A stretch of DNA of 64,000 nt from Bhargavaea cecembensis (GTDB lineage: Bacteria > Bacillota > Bacilli > Bacillales_A > Planococcaceae), in contig NZ_LN651372.1 in NCBI RefSeq assembly GCF_000826125.2, positions 489,547 through 553,546 on the forward strand. The letters are read 5' to 3'. Of this stretch, positions 1 through 8,503 are shown one piece after another. Every line of letters starts with the position of its first letter. The first letter of the stretch is position 1. Under the pieces are notes generated by a model. The model worked only from the letters and a program-made list of their open reading frames with translations, did not search any database and was not told the DNA's origin. Both the position numbers and the translations under genes were made by a program.

Positions 1-606
1 GCGCGCCGCCAGTTCTTCCGTCCGGGCGAGATCGACCCGGAATGTCTTCAAGTCGCGATTGTTGATGCCGATGAACGGGGCGCCGAGTGCGAGTGCGCGG
101 TCCATTTCCTGTGCGTCGTGGACTTCCAGGAGCACATCGAGGCCTGCGTCCGACGCATACCGGTACAGCTCGGCGAGCCGGCCTTCCGGCAAGGCGGCGG
201 CGATCAGGAGGACGACCGACGCGCCCGCCTGGAGGGCCCGGTCGATCTGCAGTTCATCGATGATGAAGTCCTTGCAGAGGACCGGGATCCGGACCGCCTC
301 CGCGACGGCTGCCAGGTCTTCGAGCGACCCCTTGAAAAATTTCTCTTCCGTCAGGACCGAGATGCAGGCCGCACCCGCACGCTCGTAGGCCGCCGCCTGC
401 ACGGCCGGGTCGGCTCCCCCGTTGATGAGCCCTTTTGAAGGCGAAGCCCGCTTCACTTCCGCGATGACGGCCAGGCCGTTCGCTTGTGCAAACATTTCCG
501 CCAGGCGCGGCCGTTCCCGCCGGATCGCCGGGCATGCCGGCACTTCACTTCGCAGGGACTCGAGCCGCCTGCGCTTTTCTTCGAGAATCTCGTCCAGGAT
601 CGTCAT
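1..606 (-). CDS. trpC: Indole-3-glycerol-phosphate synthase TrpC (3' end outside window)
   Basis: This is the N-terminal two thirds (202 residues) of indole-3-glycerol-phosphate synthase, which closes the indole ring from CdRP in tryptophan synthesis in the cytoplasm. The start MTILDEILEEKRRR, the substrate and catalytic lysine motif EVKRASPSKG (residues 50-59), CKDFIIDE and the late GINNRDLKTF are all family hallmarks of this TIM barrel. The ATG at 604-606 overlaps the trpD stop codon as ATGA, so translation is probably coupled. The frame runs off the left edge of the window, where the rest of trpC and probably trpF, trpB and trpA would follow. Confidence 0.97.
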   Translation of the reverse strand, partial: MTILDEILEEKRRRLESLRSEVPACPAIRRERPRLAEMFAQANGLAVIAEVKRASPSKGLINGGADPAVQAAAYERAGAACISVLTEEKFFKGSLEDLAAVAEAVRIPVLCKDFIIDELQIDRALQAGASVVLLIAAALPEGRLAELYRYASDAGLDVLLEVHDAQEMDRALALGAPFIGINNRDLKTFRVDLARTEELAAR

Positions 607-1634
607 CGCGCAATTGCCTCCTTTTCCGTCCGGCTGTGGAACGCCGCCACCGCCTCCAGCTTTTCCATCGCCTTGCCCGACAAGATCGTCTCGATCGCGA
701 GCCTGACGCCTTCTCTCGCCGTATCCGCAACGCCTGCCGCAAACAGGCCGATTCCCGCGTTGAATGCGACAGTATCAAAATGAGGGCCTCTTTCCCCGTT
801 GAGGAGTCTCCGGATGATCGCCGCGTTTTCCTCCCCGTCCCCGCCGCGGATGGCCTCGGGCGGTGCGGACGTCAGCCCGACGTCTTCCGCATCGAGCGTG
901 AACGGAATGAGGTCGCCCTGATCGAGGAGCACGAAATCGTTCGGCCCGGCGAGCGACGCCTCATCCATCCCGCCGGCGCCGCAGACGACGATCGCCCGCT
1001 TGCGCCCCTGCATGCGGAGGACCGACGCATATGCCATCGTGAAATCGCTCCGGCTGATCCCGGTGAACTGGGTGACGAGCGGCGCCGGGTTCGTGAGCGG
1101 CCCGGTCAGGTTGAAGATCGTCCGCCTGCCGAGCTGCCGGCGGATGCGGCCGATCCGCTTGAGCTTCGGATGGTACCCCGGGGCGAACAGGAACGCGATC
1201 CCTTCCCGGCGGAGCTGCTCGGCCGCCTCTTCCGCGTCCTGCCCGAGCCTGATGCCGAGCGCCTCCAGCACGTCCGAACTGCCCGCACGGCTCGAGATCT
1301 TCCGGTTGCCGTGCTTGGCGACCGGCACCCCCGCGGCCGCGAGGACGAACGACGAAGCCGTGCTGATGTTGAAGGAGCCGGAACCGTCGCCGCCCGTCCC
1401 GCAGTTGTCGGTATAGGGCGCTTCCGGGAAGTCCGGAACGAGCGCAAAGCTCCGGGCCACTTCGGCGAGCGCCGCCACTTCATAGGCCGTTTCTCCCTTG
1501 TCGGCAAGCGCGCCGAGAAACTCCGCGATCTCCCCTTCCGGCGTCCGCTCGTCGAACACAAACAGCGCCGCCTCCGTCATTTCCTCGTAGTTCAGATCCA
1601 GTCCGTTCCGCACTTTCTTCGTGAATTCTCTCAT
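603..1634 (-). CDS. trpD: Anthranilate phosphoribosyltransferase TrpD
   Basis: TrpD transfers phosphoribose from PRPP to anthranilate, the second step of tryptophan synthesis. At 343 residues it has the normal family length. The PRPP and magnesium loop GTGGDGSGSFNIST is at residues 79-92 and the anthranilate-site motif KHGNR at 107-111. It overlaps trpC by four bases. It is separated from trpG by about 200 bp that hold a five-unit 21-bp repeat array, which is unusual because the other junctions in this operon are four-base overlaps. The ATG follows a GAGGAGAG ribosome binding site. Confidence 0.97.
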   Translation of the reverse strand: MREFTKKVRNGLDLNYEEMTEAALFVFDERTPEGEIAEFLGALADKGETAYEVAALAEVARSFALVPDFPEAPYTDNCGTGGDGSGSFNISTASSFVLAAAGVPVAKHGNRKISSRAGSSDVLEALGIRLGQDAEEAAEQLRREGIAFLFAPGYHPKLKRIGRIRRQLGRRTIFNLTGPLTNPAPLVTQFTGISRSDFTMAYASVLRMQGRKRAIVVCGAGGMDEASLAGPNDFVLLDQGDLIPFTLDAEDVGLTSAPPEAIRGGDGEENAAIIRRLLNGERGPHFDTVAFNAGIGLFAAGVADTAREGVRLAIETILSGKAMEKLEAVAAFHSRTEKEAIAR

Positions 1635-1728
1635 CTTTGCTCATCTCTCCTCTGCTATGCTCTTCGTCCCGGCAGCCTCTGCCGCCGGAACGTCTTTCCC
1701 GGGCGGGTTTGCCCGCTCCGGATCAATT

Positions 1729-1833
1729 GCGGCTCACTCGAAGTGGAAAGCGGCTCACTCGGGGTGGAAAGCGGCTCACTCGCGTAGAAAAGCGGCTCAC
1801 TCGCCCCTAAAAGCCACCCATTCACACTTTCTG
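1729..1833. repeat. 21-bp tandem array inside the trp operon (5 units)
   Basis: Units start at 1729, 1750, 1771, 1792 and 1813, exactly 21 bp apart. The conserved core reads GCGGCTCACTCG on the plus strand, followed by a variable 4-5 bp and an A-rich end; the last unit is degenerate. The array lies between the trpG stop and the trpD start, so it must be part of the trp transcript. It has no spacers, palindromes or protein-like features of its own. Confidence 0.9.
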
Positions 1834-1838
1834 CCCCG

Positions 1839-2453
1839 TCACCTTCGGCCGGACATGAATCCTCCGGCCTGTTTCATCGCCCGGAACCGCTCCGCTTCTT
1901 CCAGGAATGCGGCGAGGAGTCGTTCTCCCTGCCCGGTGCCGACTGATTCCGGGTGGAACTGGAGTCCGTACACCGGATGCGATTCGTGCCGGACGGCCAT
2001 GACGGCACCGTCTTCCATCGAAAAGGCATCCGCCCGGAGCGTGTCGGGCAGCCCTTCCCGGCCGAGCACCGCCGAGTGGCAGCACATCGCGCGGAACGGC
2101 TGCGGAATGTAGGCGAACAGCCCGCCGCGGTCATGCCGGACGGCGGATGCCTTTCCGTGGCGGATCGACCGGGTCCTCACAGCACCGTACGCCTCCCCGA
2201 TGATCAGCTGGCCGAGCGAGATGCCGAGGATCGGGATATCCTTCCCGAACTCACGGACGATCCCGACCGATGCCGGCCAGTCATCCGGCGAGCCGGCGCC
2301 GGATGACAGGATGATCGCGGACGGGCCAAAGCGCTCGACCGAGGCCAAATCCGCCGTCCGGCCGTCCAGAATGCCAACTTCCTCCCCGAGCACGGCCAGC
2401 GCGCCTGCCAGGTTATGGGTGAATGAATCGTCGTGATCGATCAGCAGGATCAT
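1839..2453 (-). CDS. trpG: Anthranilate synthase component II-like protein, catalytic Cys replaced by Ser
   Basis: By position between trpE and trpD and by overall fold signature (MILLIDHDDSFTHNL start, LQFHPES with the catalytic His and Glu) this is the glutamine amidotransferase partner of TrpE, which supplies ammonia from glutamine. The nucleophile elbow is abnormal: the family motif G-V/I-C-L-G-H-Q reads GISLGQL here, with Ser79 (codon 2217-2219) in place of the essential cysteine. The oxyanion-side motif PGPGTP reads SGAGSP. Glutaminase activity is therefore probably lost or very weak. At 204 residues the length is normal and the frame is intact. Its ATG overlaps the trpE stop as ATGA. 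It could be a structural partner for ammonia-dependent TrpE, with a PabA-type subunit elsewhere doing the glutamine chemistry (inference). Confidence 0.9.
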   Translation of the reverse strand: MILLIDHDDSFTHNLAGALAVLGEEVGILDGRTADLASVERFGPSAIILSSGAGSPDDWPASVGIVREFGKDIPILGISLGQLIIGEAYGAVRTRSIRHGKASAVRHDRGGLFAYIPQPFRAMCCHSAVLGREGLPDTLRADAFSMEDGAVMAVRHESHPVYGLQFHPESVGTGQGERLLAAFLEEAERFRAMKQAGGFMSGRR

Positions 2454-3805
2454 TTGACCACCTCCAGAAGTGAACGCGCCTTGTTCGCCGTTTCCAGGTA
2501 CTCGGCTTCCGGCTGTGAATCAAACACGATGCCGGCACCCGCCCGGACGGATGCGACGCCGTCCCGGATGAAGAATGTCCGGATGGCGAGTGCCATGTCC
2601 ATGTTGCCGTTGAAACCGATGAAACCGACCGAGCCGCCGTACAGGCCGCGGGGAGAGGGCTCAAGTTCGTCGATGAGCGCCATCGCCCGGCGCTTCGGCG
2701 CACCGGTGACCGTGCCCGCCGGCAGGCATGCCCGGATGGCGTCGAATGGATCGAAGCCTTTCCTCAGTATCCCTTCCACTTCGGAGACGAGGTGCATGAC
2801 GTGCTCATACCGCACGATCTCCTGGTAGGCCGTGACGCTGACGGTTCCCGGTTCGGCCGCCGCTGCAATGTCGTTCCGGCCGAGATCGACGAGCATGTCG
2901 TGCTCGGCCAGCTCTTTCGGATCCCGGCGAAGGTCCGCTTCCAGCGCCCGGTCCTCGTCCGGGTCCGAGCCGCGCGGCCGGGTTCCGGCAATCGGATTCA
3001 TTGAAAGCATGCCGTCCTTCACCTTCACGAGGCTTTCGGGGGATGTCCCGACGACGACCGTCTCCCCAAGATCGATAAAGTACATATACGGCGACGGGTT
3101 GCGCTTGCGCAGGCGCCGGTAGAGCGAGAACGGGTCGCCTTCGAATGCCGCCCGGAGTTCCCGCGACAGGACCGCCTGGTAAAGGGAGCCCCCGGCAATA
3201 TGCCGCTTCACCTGCCGGACTGCCTGCTCGAATGCCGGCCGGTCCGTTTCGGATGCGAACTCTCCGAGCGAGAAGCCGCCGTCCTGCTGCTCTTCGCCTT
3301 CCAGGATCTCTTTTTCCAGCTGTCGTGCCTCCTGTTCCGCCCCATCGCCGAGATCCGTCTGCACGATGGACACCGTGCCGAGCAGATGATCGAACACGAC
3401 CAGCCCGGCATACACATTCAGCAGCACGTCAGGCCCCGTCTTTTCATGCCGGCTGTCCAGGCCCGCCGCCCCGTAGCCGATCGCGCCGACCGCGCCGCCC
3501 GTGAACGGGAACTCCGCCGTCGCCGAGATTCTCGGCAGCAGCCGCTTCAGCAGCATGACCGGATCACCCTCGTGCCGGTAGGTTTTCCCGCTCCGGCAGT
3601 CGAGCTCTTCCAGCACGCCATCTTCGGCCCGGAACACCTTCGCCGGATTCTGCCCGATATATGAATACCGGCCGGATCCGTCACGGGCTCCGGAACTCTC
3701 CAGCAGGAACTTCCGCTTCCCCTTCAGGCGCCTGAACACCGACACCGGCGTCAGTCCGTCCCCTTCCAGCTTTCTCACCGTTACTCTCTGCTCCGCTGTT
3801 CTCAA
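2450..3805 (-). CDS. trpE: Anthranilate synthase component I TrpE
   Basis: TrpE converts chorismate and ammonia to anthranilate, the committed step of tryptophan synthesis. The 451-residue protein has the N-terminal LLES motif (residues 34-37), which binds tryptophan for feedback inhibition, and the C-terminal chorismate-binding block PAGTVTGAPKRRAM followed by GLYGGSVGF. The best start is TTG at 3803-3805, preceded by AGAGGAG at a suitable distance. It is the first gene of the operon, directly after a T-box leader, and its stop overlaps the trpG start. The partner TrpG looks catalytically impaired, so TrpE may rely on free ammonia or on a PabA-like subunit. Confidence 0.96.
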   Translation of the reverse strand: MRTAEQRVTVRKLEGDGLTPVSVFRRLKGKRKFLLESSGARDGSGRYSYIGQNPAKVFRAEDGVLEELDCRSGKTYRHEGDPVMLLKRLLPRISATAEFPFTGGAVGAIGYGAAGLDSRHEKTGPDVLLNVYAGLVVFDHLLGTVSIVQTDLGDGAEQEARQLEKEILEGEEQQDGGFSLGEFASETDRPAFEQAVRQVKRHIAGGSLYQAVLSRELRAAFEGDPFSLYRRLRKRNPSPYMYFIDLGETVVVGTSPESLVKVKDGMLSMNPIAGTRPRGSDPDEDRALEADLRRDPKELAEHDMLVDLGRNDIAAAAEPGTVSVTAYQEIVRYEHVMHLVSEVEGILRKGFDPFDAIRACLPAGTVTGAPKRRAMALIDELEPSPRGLYGGSVGFIGFNGNMDMALAIRTFFIRDGVASVRAGAGIVFDSQPEAEYLETANKARSLLEVVK

Positions 3806-3850
3806 CTCTGCTCAACTCCTCTTTGAAATGACTGCCGATGTCCGGAAAAT

Positions 3851-3889
3851 GAAAAATCCCCCGCAACAGGCACAGAAGTCCTGTTGCGG
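3851..3889 (-). terminator. T-box terminator hairpin
   Basis: On the minus strand a ten-base-pair stem CCGCAACAGG / CCTGTTGCGG with a short loop is followed by GGGATTTTTC. It overlaps the region just downstream of the T-box sequence, as expected for the competing terminator of a transcriptional T-box. Confidence 0.93.
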
Positions 3890-4130
3890 AGGACGGAATC
3901 AATTCCGCGTTGCCACCTCCGGTTGGGGTCATCGCCCCCGCTCGGCCATGTCCGGGAATCCGGGCATGCTCCCTTAACGCGGGAGGGACGTCCGCTGCGA
4001 TTTAGAATCGCGGCGGCTCTCACAGGTCCATTCACATGCGGGGCGGGCCGGCTTCCACCAGCCGCCGGCTCTCTGGGTCCGCCCGGCGCATGCTACTCTT
4101 CCTGCTCTGCAATTTCTCGGCTATGCTCAA
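3851..4130 (-). promoter_or_regulatory. tRNA-Trp T-box riboswitch leader of the trp operon
   Basis: Read on the minus strand, the leader shows a T-box stem I (GAAGAGTAGC, then CCAGAGAGCCGG and GCTGGTGGAAGCCGG), a specifier loop GTGAATGGACC whose UGG codon for Trp lies at 4028-4030, and the conserved T-box sequence AGGTGGCAACGCGG at 3905-3918. A terminator hairpin with arms CCGCAACAGG and CCTGTTGCGG and a T-run (3851-3889) follows. Uncharged tRNA-Trp should favour the antiterminator and allow trp transcription. Family assignment is by known T-box architecture; the specifier is read directly. Confidence 0.96.
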
Positions 4131-4206
4131 CTCTTCTCAGCTTTTGATCCAAGGGCGATGCCGCTCCCGGCACCTCCTGCCCCTCACGGACGAAAAGTTG
4201 TTTCTC

Positions 4207-4235
4207 ATCTTACAGTGTTTAGAAAATTAGGTCAA
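4207..4235 (-). promoter_or_regulatory. Sigma-A promoter of the trp operon
   Basis: On the minus strand TTGACC (4230-4235) and TAAGAT (4207-4212) are separated by 17 bp. Transcription would start near 4200, about 70 bases before the T-box stem I, giving a leader of roughly 400 bases. Confidence 0.88.
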
Positions 4236-4318
4236 CCTTTTTCAGAGAAAAACATAGAAGGCTTTTTCGGCCGCCCTGTCCATCCCCGTCCTTCAGTCTA
4301 TTCAGCCGCCCGCCGCTG

Positions 4319-5806
4319 TTATTCCTGTCCGGCGATGGCTTCGGCGATTTCGTCCTGGATCGGCGTGACGGAGCCGGCCAGGTAATTGTTGAAGAGGATG
4401 GAGAAGATGTATTCCTCTCCGTCCGCTCCGGTCACATAGCCGGACAGGGTCGAGACGCCGGTGAGCGAGCCGGTCTTGGCACGGACGTTCCCGGCCGCCG
4501 GACCTTCCTGCATCCGGTTGCGCAGCGTGCCGCCGGTCATGCGGTCGGAATCTCCCGCAACCGGCAGGGAATCAAGGAACACCGGGAACCACGGCCCGGC
4601 CTGGACGGCGTACAGCAGATCGGACAGCTGCTTTGCGGTCACGAGGTTTTTATGGGACATGCCCGATCCGTCGCGGAAGCGCATCCCCGCCGTGTCCAGC
4701 CCGTATCCGGCCAGGACGTCCGACATGACGTTCAGCCCCGCGTCCCAGGACCCTTCGCCCGCCGACTGCTTGCCGATTTCCTTCACGAGCACTTCGGCGT
4801 GGCCGTTGTTGCTCAGCTTCATGAACGGGATGAACAGGTCACGGAGCGGCATTGACTGCTTGGAGGCGAGAGTCGCAGCGCCGTCCGGCACGATGCCCTT
4901 CTTCATCCCGCCTGCAATGGAAATGCCCTCGGCCTCGAGCGCCTTCCTGAACAGATCCAGCGCATAGAGGGACGGGTCCCAGACGGCAGTCCAGGAGCGG
5001 GAGGCCGTCGCGCCGGCCGGGATGGTGCCGGTGATGACGATCGTATCCGTCCCGTGGGCCCGCTCGATCGAGACGCTCTTCCTGCCGTCTTTTGCCACGG
5101 TTTTGGCCCGATTGTCGATCTTTACCGCATCGGTCGCCGGGTCGAGTGTCACCTTTGCCGGGTCGCCGGCGGTTTTGCCCGGATTCACGTTCACGATCAC
5201 CGTGCCGGCATCGAAGTCGGTGTTCGGCGAGGCGGTGAGCGCAGAAACGGGAGCCCCCGTGTAATTCGACTCGTCGGACCAGTTCAGGTCTTCGGACAGC
5301 CGGATGTCGTCAAACCAGCTGGCATCGGCGATGAGGTCGCCCTTGATCTTCTTTACGCCTTTCGCCTTCACATCCTTGGCGAACCGCTCGAAGTCCTCCT
5401 TGAGAAGTGTCGGGTCCCCTTTGCCGCGCAGGTAGACGTCTCCGTGAAGAATGCCCCCGTTGTTCAGCCGCCCGTCATGGGAGACGTCGGTCGTGAACCG
5501 GTGGTCGGGTCCGAGAACCTCGAGTGCCGCGACGCCCGTCAGGATCTTCATGTTCGAGGCCGGATGGAGCAGCAGATCGTCGGTATGCGCGTAAACCGTT
5601 TCTCCGTCCGATGCCTTCGATACGTTCACCCCGATGGTCGCGCCTGCGAGACGGGGGTCGTTCAGGATTTCGTTCAGCGAATTGCCGAGCGCGGCATGCT
5701 CTTCTGTGGCGACGGCGGTATGCGGGCTTTCAACTGCAGCCGCAGGAACGAGCAGCAGGGCGGAGAGGGCAATGGCGGTGAACCATTTTTTCGGGGATGC
5801 CGGCAT
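4319..5806 (-). CDS. dacC: D-alanyl-D-alanine carboxypeptidase/endopeptidase, PBP4 (DacB/DacC) family
   Basis: This secreted class C low-molecular-weight penicillin-binding protein should trim D-Ala from peptidoglycan stem peptides or cut cross-bridges. It has a signal peptide (hydrophobic residues 9-25) and the three active-site motifs: SxxK as SNMK at 84-87, SNN at 332-334 and KTG at 444-446. The long insert between the first two motifs (about residues 100-290) is typical of PBP4. At 495 residues the length is normal. The gene is monocistronic and faces away from mgtE. The ATG is preceded by AGGAGG-like sequence. The dacC symbol follows the Bacillus family member and is not certain at the orthologue level. 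Confidence 0.93.
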   Translation of the reverse strand: MPASPKKWFTAIALSALLLVPAAAVESPHTAVATEEHAALGNSLNEILNDPRLAGATIGVNVSKASDGETVYAHTDDLLLHPASNMKILTGVAALEVLGPDHRFTTDVSHDGRLNNGGILHGDVYLRGKGDPTLLKEDFERFAKDVKAKGVKKIKGDLIADASWFDDIRLSEDLNWSDESNYTGAPVSALTASPNTDFDAGTVIVNVNPGKTAGDPAKVTLDPATDAVKIDNRAKTVAKDGRKSVSIERAHGTDTIVITGTIPAGATASRSWTAVWDPSLYALDLFRKALEAEGISIAGGMKKGIVPDGAATLASKQSMPLRDLFIPFMKLSNNGHAEVLVKEIGKQSAGEGSWDAGLNVMSDVLAGYGLDTAGMRFRDGSGMSHKNLVTAKQLSDLLYAVQAGPWFPVFLDSLPVAGDSDRMTGGTLRNRMQEGPAAGNVRAKTGSLTGVSTLSGYVTGADGEEYIFSILFNNYLAGSVTPIQDEIAEAIAGQE

Positions 5807-6002
5807 GGGTGTTCCTCCTTTGGTTTTTCATTCGTTTTGACCAGTTTAACAATGGAAGTCTGAATGTTCCATCATATGAAGGGCGCATTTTAGACTTGCC
5901 GATCCGGGAGGAAAGTCCCGGCCCGGTTGCCTGGCGACTAACGGTGGACAAAGAGGGTATATATGAAGCACAGTAGATAGAGATGGATTGGAGGCGAGGG
6001 AA

Positions 6003-7361
6003 TTGGTGGTCAAGGAAAACCGGGAAGAATTGACGATCGCCCTCAACCGGACACTGAAAGAGGGTGACCGGGAAGGGTTTGTGAAGTTACTGAAGGATCT
6101 GCGTCCGTATGACCAGGCGATCCAGTACATGAAGATTCCGCGCAAGCTGCACCCAATCTTTGTGGATTGCATGGATTTGTCAATGCTGACGGAGATGCTT
6201 CCGTACTTGAAGGCGAAAAATCAGGTCGAGCTCATCCAGTCGCTCGATCCGGACAAGGCGATCCCGATTCTCGACATGATGCAAAATGATGATCTGGCCG
6301 CCATGCTGACGGATCTGAAGCCGGAGGAGATCGACCGGCTCACGAACATGATGGTCCGCGAAGAAGCGGAGAACGTCCGGAAGATCCTTGATTACCCGGC
6401 GGATTCTGCAGGCCGCTCGATGACGAACCGGTTCGTTTGGGTGCATGAGAACTACTCGGTGGCCAAGACAACCGAGAAGCTCCGGTATTATAGTGGTTAT
6501 GCGACTTCCATGAACTATATATACGTCATCAATAATGACAAGCAGCTGATCGGCGTCGTCTCCTACCGGCAGCTGCTGCTCGCCGACCCGGATGCCAAGA
6601 TCACGGACATCATGTCCCGGCGGGTTATTTCCGTGGACGCCTTCACCGATCAGGAAGACGTGGCCAAGCAGTTCGCCCGCTATGATTTCGTGTCGGTTCC
6701 CGTGACGGACGAGGACGGCGTGCTTGTCGGGATCATCACTTTCGATGATGTCATCGATATCATTGTCCGGGAAGCCGACGAGGACATTGAGATGCTCATG
6801 GCGAGCGGCAAGCAGATCGATTTTCACACGAAGCCGCTCACCGCCGCCTACAAGCGGCTTCCTTGGCTGATTTTGCTGCTCTTCATCGGACTTGTCTCAG
6901 GCAGCATCATCAGCGGCTTCGAAGCGACACTCGAACAGGTCGTGGCGCTTGCCTTCTTCATGCCGCTCATCGCCGGGATGACGGGGAACACCGGAACACA
7001 GTCGCTCGCGGTTGTCGTCCGCGGCCTCGCCTCCGACGACATCGACTTGAAGCAGTCGCTGAAACTGATCGTCCGGGAACTGATCGTCGGCGTCATCATC
7101 GGGATCACATGCGGTGCGCTCATCGCCGTGATTGCATTCATCTGGCAGGGCAGCTTCATGCTCGGCATCGTCGTCGGCTCCTCGCTCGTCCTGACGCTGA
7201 TCATCGGGACGTTCGCCGGGACAATCATCCCGCTCATCCTGAGCCGGTTCAAGTTCGACCCGGCCGTTGCATCAGGTCCGCTCATCACGACGGTGAACGA
7301 CATTCTTTCCTTGTTGATATATTTTGGGATCGCAACGGCTTTCCTGTCGAAGCTGACTTGA
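6003..7361 (+). CDS. mgtE: Magnesium transporter MgtE
   Basis: MgtE is a magnesium-gated membrane channel for Mg2+ uptake. The 452-residue protein shows the N-terminal helical domain, a pair of CBS domains (ITDIMSRRVISV, then FVSVPVTDEDGVLVGIITFD) and a C-terminal part of five membrane helices starting near PWLILLLFIGLVSG, with GMTGNTGTQS in the pore region. I chose the TTG at 6003 because GGAGGCGAGGG ends eight bases before it; an in-frame TTG at 5988 has no such site. No convincing M-box riboswitch could be read in the roughly 190 bp upstream, so regulation is probably through the protein's own Mg2+ sensing. Confidence 0.95.
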   Translation: MVVKENREELTIALNRTLKEGDREGFVKLLKDLRPYDQAIQYMKIPRKLHPIFVDCMDLSMLTEMLPYLKAKNQVELIQSLDPDKAIPILDMMQNDDLAAMLTDLKPEEIDRLTNMMVREEAENVRKILDYPADSAGRSMTNRFVWVHENYSVAKTTEKLRYYSGYATSMNYIYVINNDKQLIGVVSYRQLLLADPDAKITDIMSRRVISVDAFTDQEDVAKQFARYDFVSVPVTDEDGVLVGIITFDDVIDIIVREADEDIEMLMASGKQIDFHTKPLTAAYKRLPWLILLLFIGLVSGSIISGFEATLEQVVALAFFMPLIAGMTGNTGTQSLAVVVRGLASDDIDLKQSLKLIVRELIVGVIIGITCGALIAVIAFIWQGSFMLGIVVGSSLVLTLIIGTFAGTIIPLILSRFKFDPAVASGPLITTVNDILSLLIYFGIATAFLSKLT

Positions 7362-7382
7362 TGCCATCCGGTGATCAAAAAC

Positions 7383-7425
7383 AAAGCAGCCGGCCTCCGA
7401 GTGAGGTGCGGCTGCTTTATTTTTC
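7383..7425 (+). terminator. Terminator after mgtE
   Basis: Arms AAAGCAGCCG and CGGCTGCTTT are followed by ATTTTTC on the plus strand. The convergent small gene ends inside it, so it may also serve the minus strand. Confidence 0.88.
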
Positions 7426-7746
7426 ATCGGCCTTTTGGTTTTCAACAATCTTTTCCAGCAAGGCCATGAGCCGGTCGTTGGTATCAGATGAGTGGTTCTG
7501 ATCCAGCCGTCCGTTCAGCTCGTCTATCTGTTTTTGGATCTGCTGAAACCTTTTCTGCAACTGTTCGTCGGCAATCCGGTCTTCTTCGATCGCGATCGCT
7601 GCTCCGACAACTTCCAGCGTGCCCCCGATCACTTCCAGAATTGCGCCGACCAAGCCGATGGCTGCACCCCGGCTTATACCGCTGCCCCCTCCGTTCTCCT
7701 GACTCCTGTTATTCTGACCAAACCGAAATTGGCCAGTCTCCCGCAT
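7417..7746 (-). CDS. Small hypothetical protein with glycine-rich and coiled-coil parts
   Basis: I do not recognise the family. From the ATG at 7744-7746 (GGGAAGTGA ribosome binding site upstream) it is 109 residues. Residues 1-25 are polar and Asn/Gly-rich, residues about 26-55 form a hydrophobic Gly/Ile/Val stretch (GAAIGLVGAILEVIGGTLEV) that could lie in or on a membrane, and the rest is a charged helix with heptad-like leucine and isoleucine spacing (QKQIDELNGRL). Longer upstream starts exist but lack a good ribosome binding site. The gene converges on mgtE and ends in its terminator. It may be a small membrane-associated coiled-coil protein; function unknown. Confidence 0.7.
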   Translation of the reverse strand: MRETGQFRFGQNNRSQENGGGSGISRGAAIGLVGAILEVIGGTLEVVGAAIAIEEDRIADEQLQKRFQQIQKQIDELNGRLDQNHSSDTNDRLMALLEKIVENQKADEK

Positions 7747-7816
7747 GGCTTCACTTCCCTGACACATGATCTTTCTGATCAGTATATGCCGGCATGCATG
7801 TAACGGGATCCAAGAG

Positions 7817-8503
7817 TCAGCGCTCGTATTGCACCTGCCAGTCCTCATCAGTCCGGATCAGTTCCGTGCCGCGCCAGCCGTCGGCGAGGAGCGCCTGCTG
7901 GCCGGCAATGTCTGCCATGGGGATGAGCTGCGACCGGGTCCGCGACTGTTCCGGTGCCGCGAGATCCTTCACGAATACATAACGGAGCTTGCCGCCGTAT
8001 TTGTCTTTCAGCGCCGCCACCTCAAGTCCCTGGGAAAACTTATCTTTCAGGCTCGGGATGTTGCCGGGCATGACGGTCGCGCACACGTAGCGGAACCGGT
8101 TCCGGTCCACGCGGTCCATGAGGACGCCCGCCATCATCTTCTGAAGGCCGTTTCCGCGAAAGCGCGGCGAGACGGCGGAGATTTCCTGATAGATGACTTT
8201 CGGGATGTCTTCCTCCGGCACGCCCACATCCCGGCCGAGGCCCTCATGGTCATTGTCCGGGATGAGCATCGCCCGCCAGGCGATCATCTCCTCCCCGTCA
8301 AAAACGCCGATCATGTCCCCGTTCCCTTCGAGGATGAACAGGAATTCCTCCTCGCTGAGCGGCTGAAGACGGGCCGGATCCTCGAGTGCATCGATCACTT
8401 CCTCCTGCAGGTAAAGGATCTCCGGCAGACTCGTCCTGCCGAGCGGGCGCATCGTGACGCGGAGGCCGTTCGGCAATTTTCCTTCGAATAGTATTTCAGT
8501 CAT
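7817..8503 (-). CDS. GNAT-family N-acetyltransferase
   Basis: The 228-residue protein has the GNAT acetyl-CoA binding motif A as SPRFRGNGLQKMM in its middle, preceded by a beta-strand pair (VFDGEEMIAWRAMLI) typical of the fold. The substrate cannot be read from sequence; the N-terminal part resembles acetyltransferases acting on small molecules or amino acids. It stands alone on the minus strand with its own start at 8503 and a poor but usable AAGGGATTG ribosome binding site. No operon partner. Confidence 0.85.
   Translation of the reverse strand: MTEILFEGKLPNGLRVTMRPLGRTSLPEILYLQEEVIDALEDPARLQPLSEEEFLFILEGNGDMIGVFDGEEMIAWRAMLIPDNDHEGLGRDVGVPEEDIPKVIYQEISAVSPRFRGNGLQKMMAGVLMDRVDRNRFRYVCATVMPGNIPSLKDKFSQGLEVAALKDKYGGKLRYVFVKDLAAPEQSRTRSQLIPMADIAGQQALLADGWRGTELIRTDEDWQVQYER

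Noticed and set aside
486-1787. 433-codon plus-strand frame opposite trpD
   Set aside because: Antisense to a gene with all TrpD motifs; Arg-rich composition typical of shadow frames in GC-rich genomes.
5830-5985. Magnesium (M-box) riboswitch upstream of mgtE
   Set aside because: The conserved M-box core could not be found; only a short GC-rich hairpin is present.
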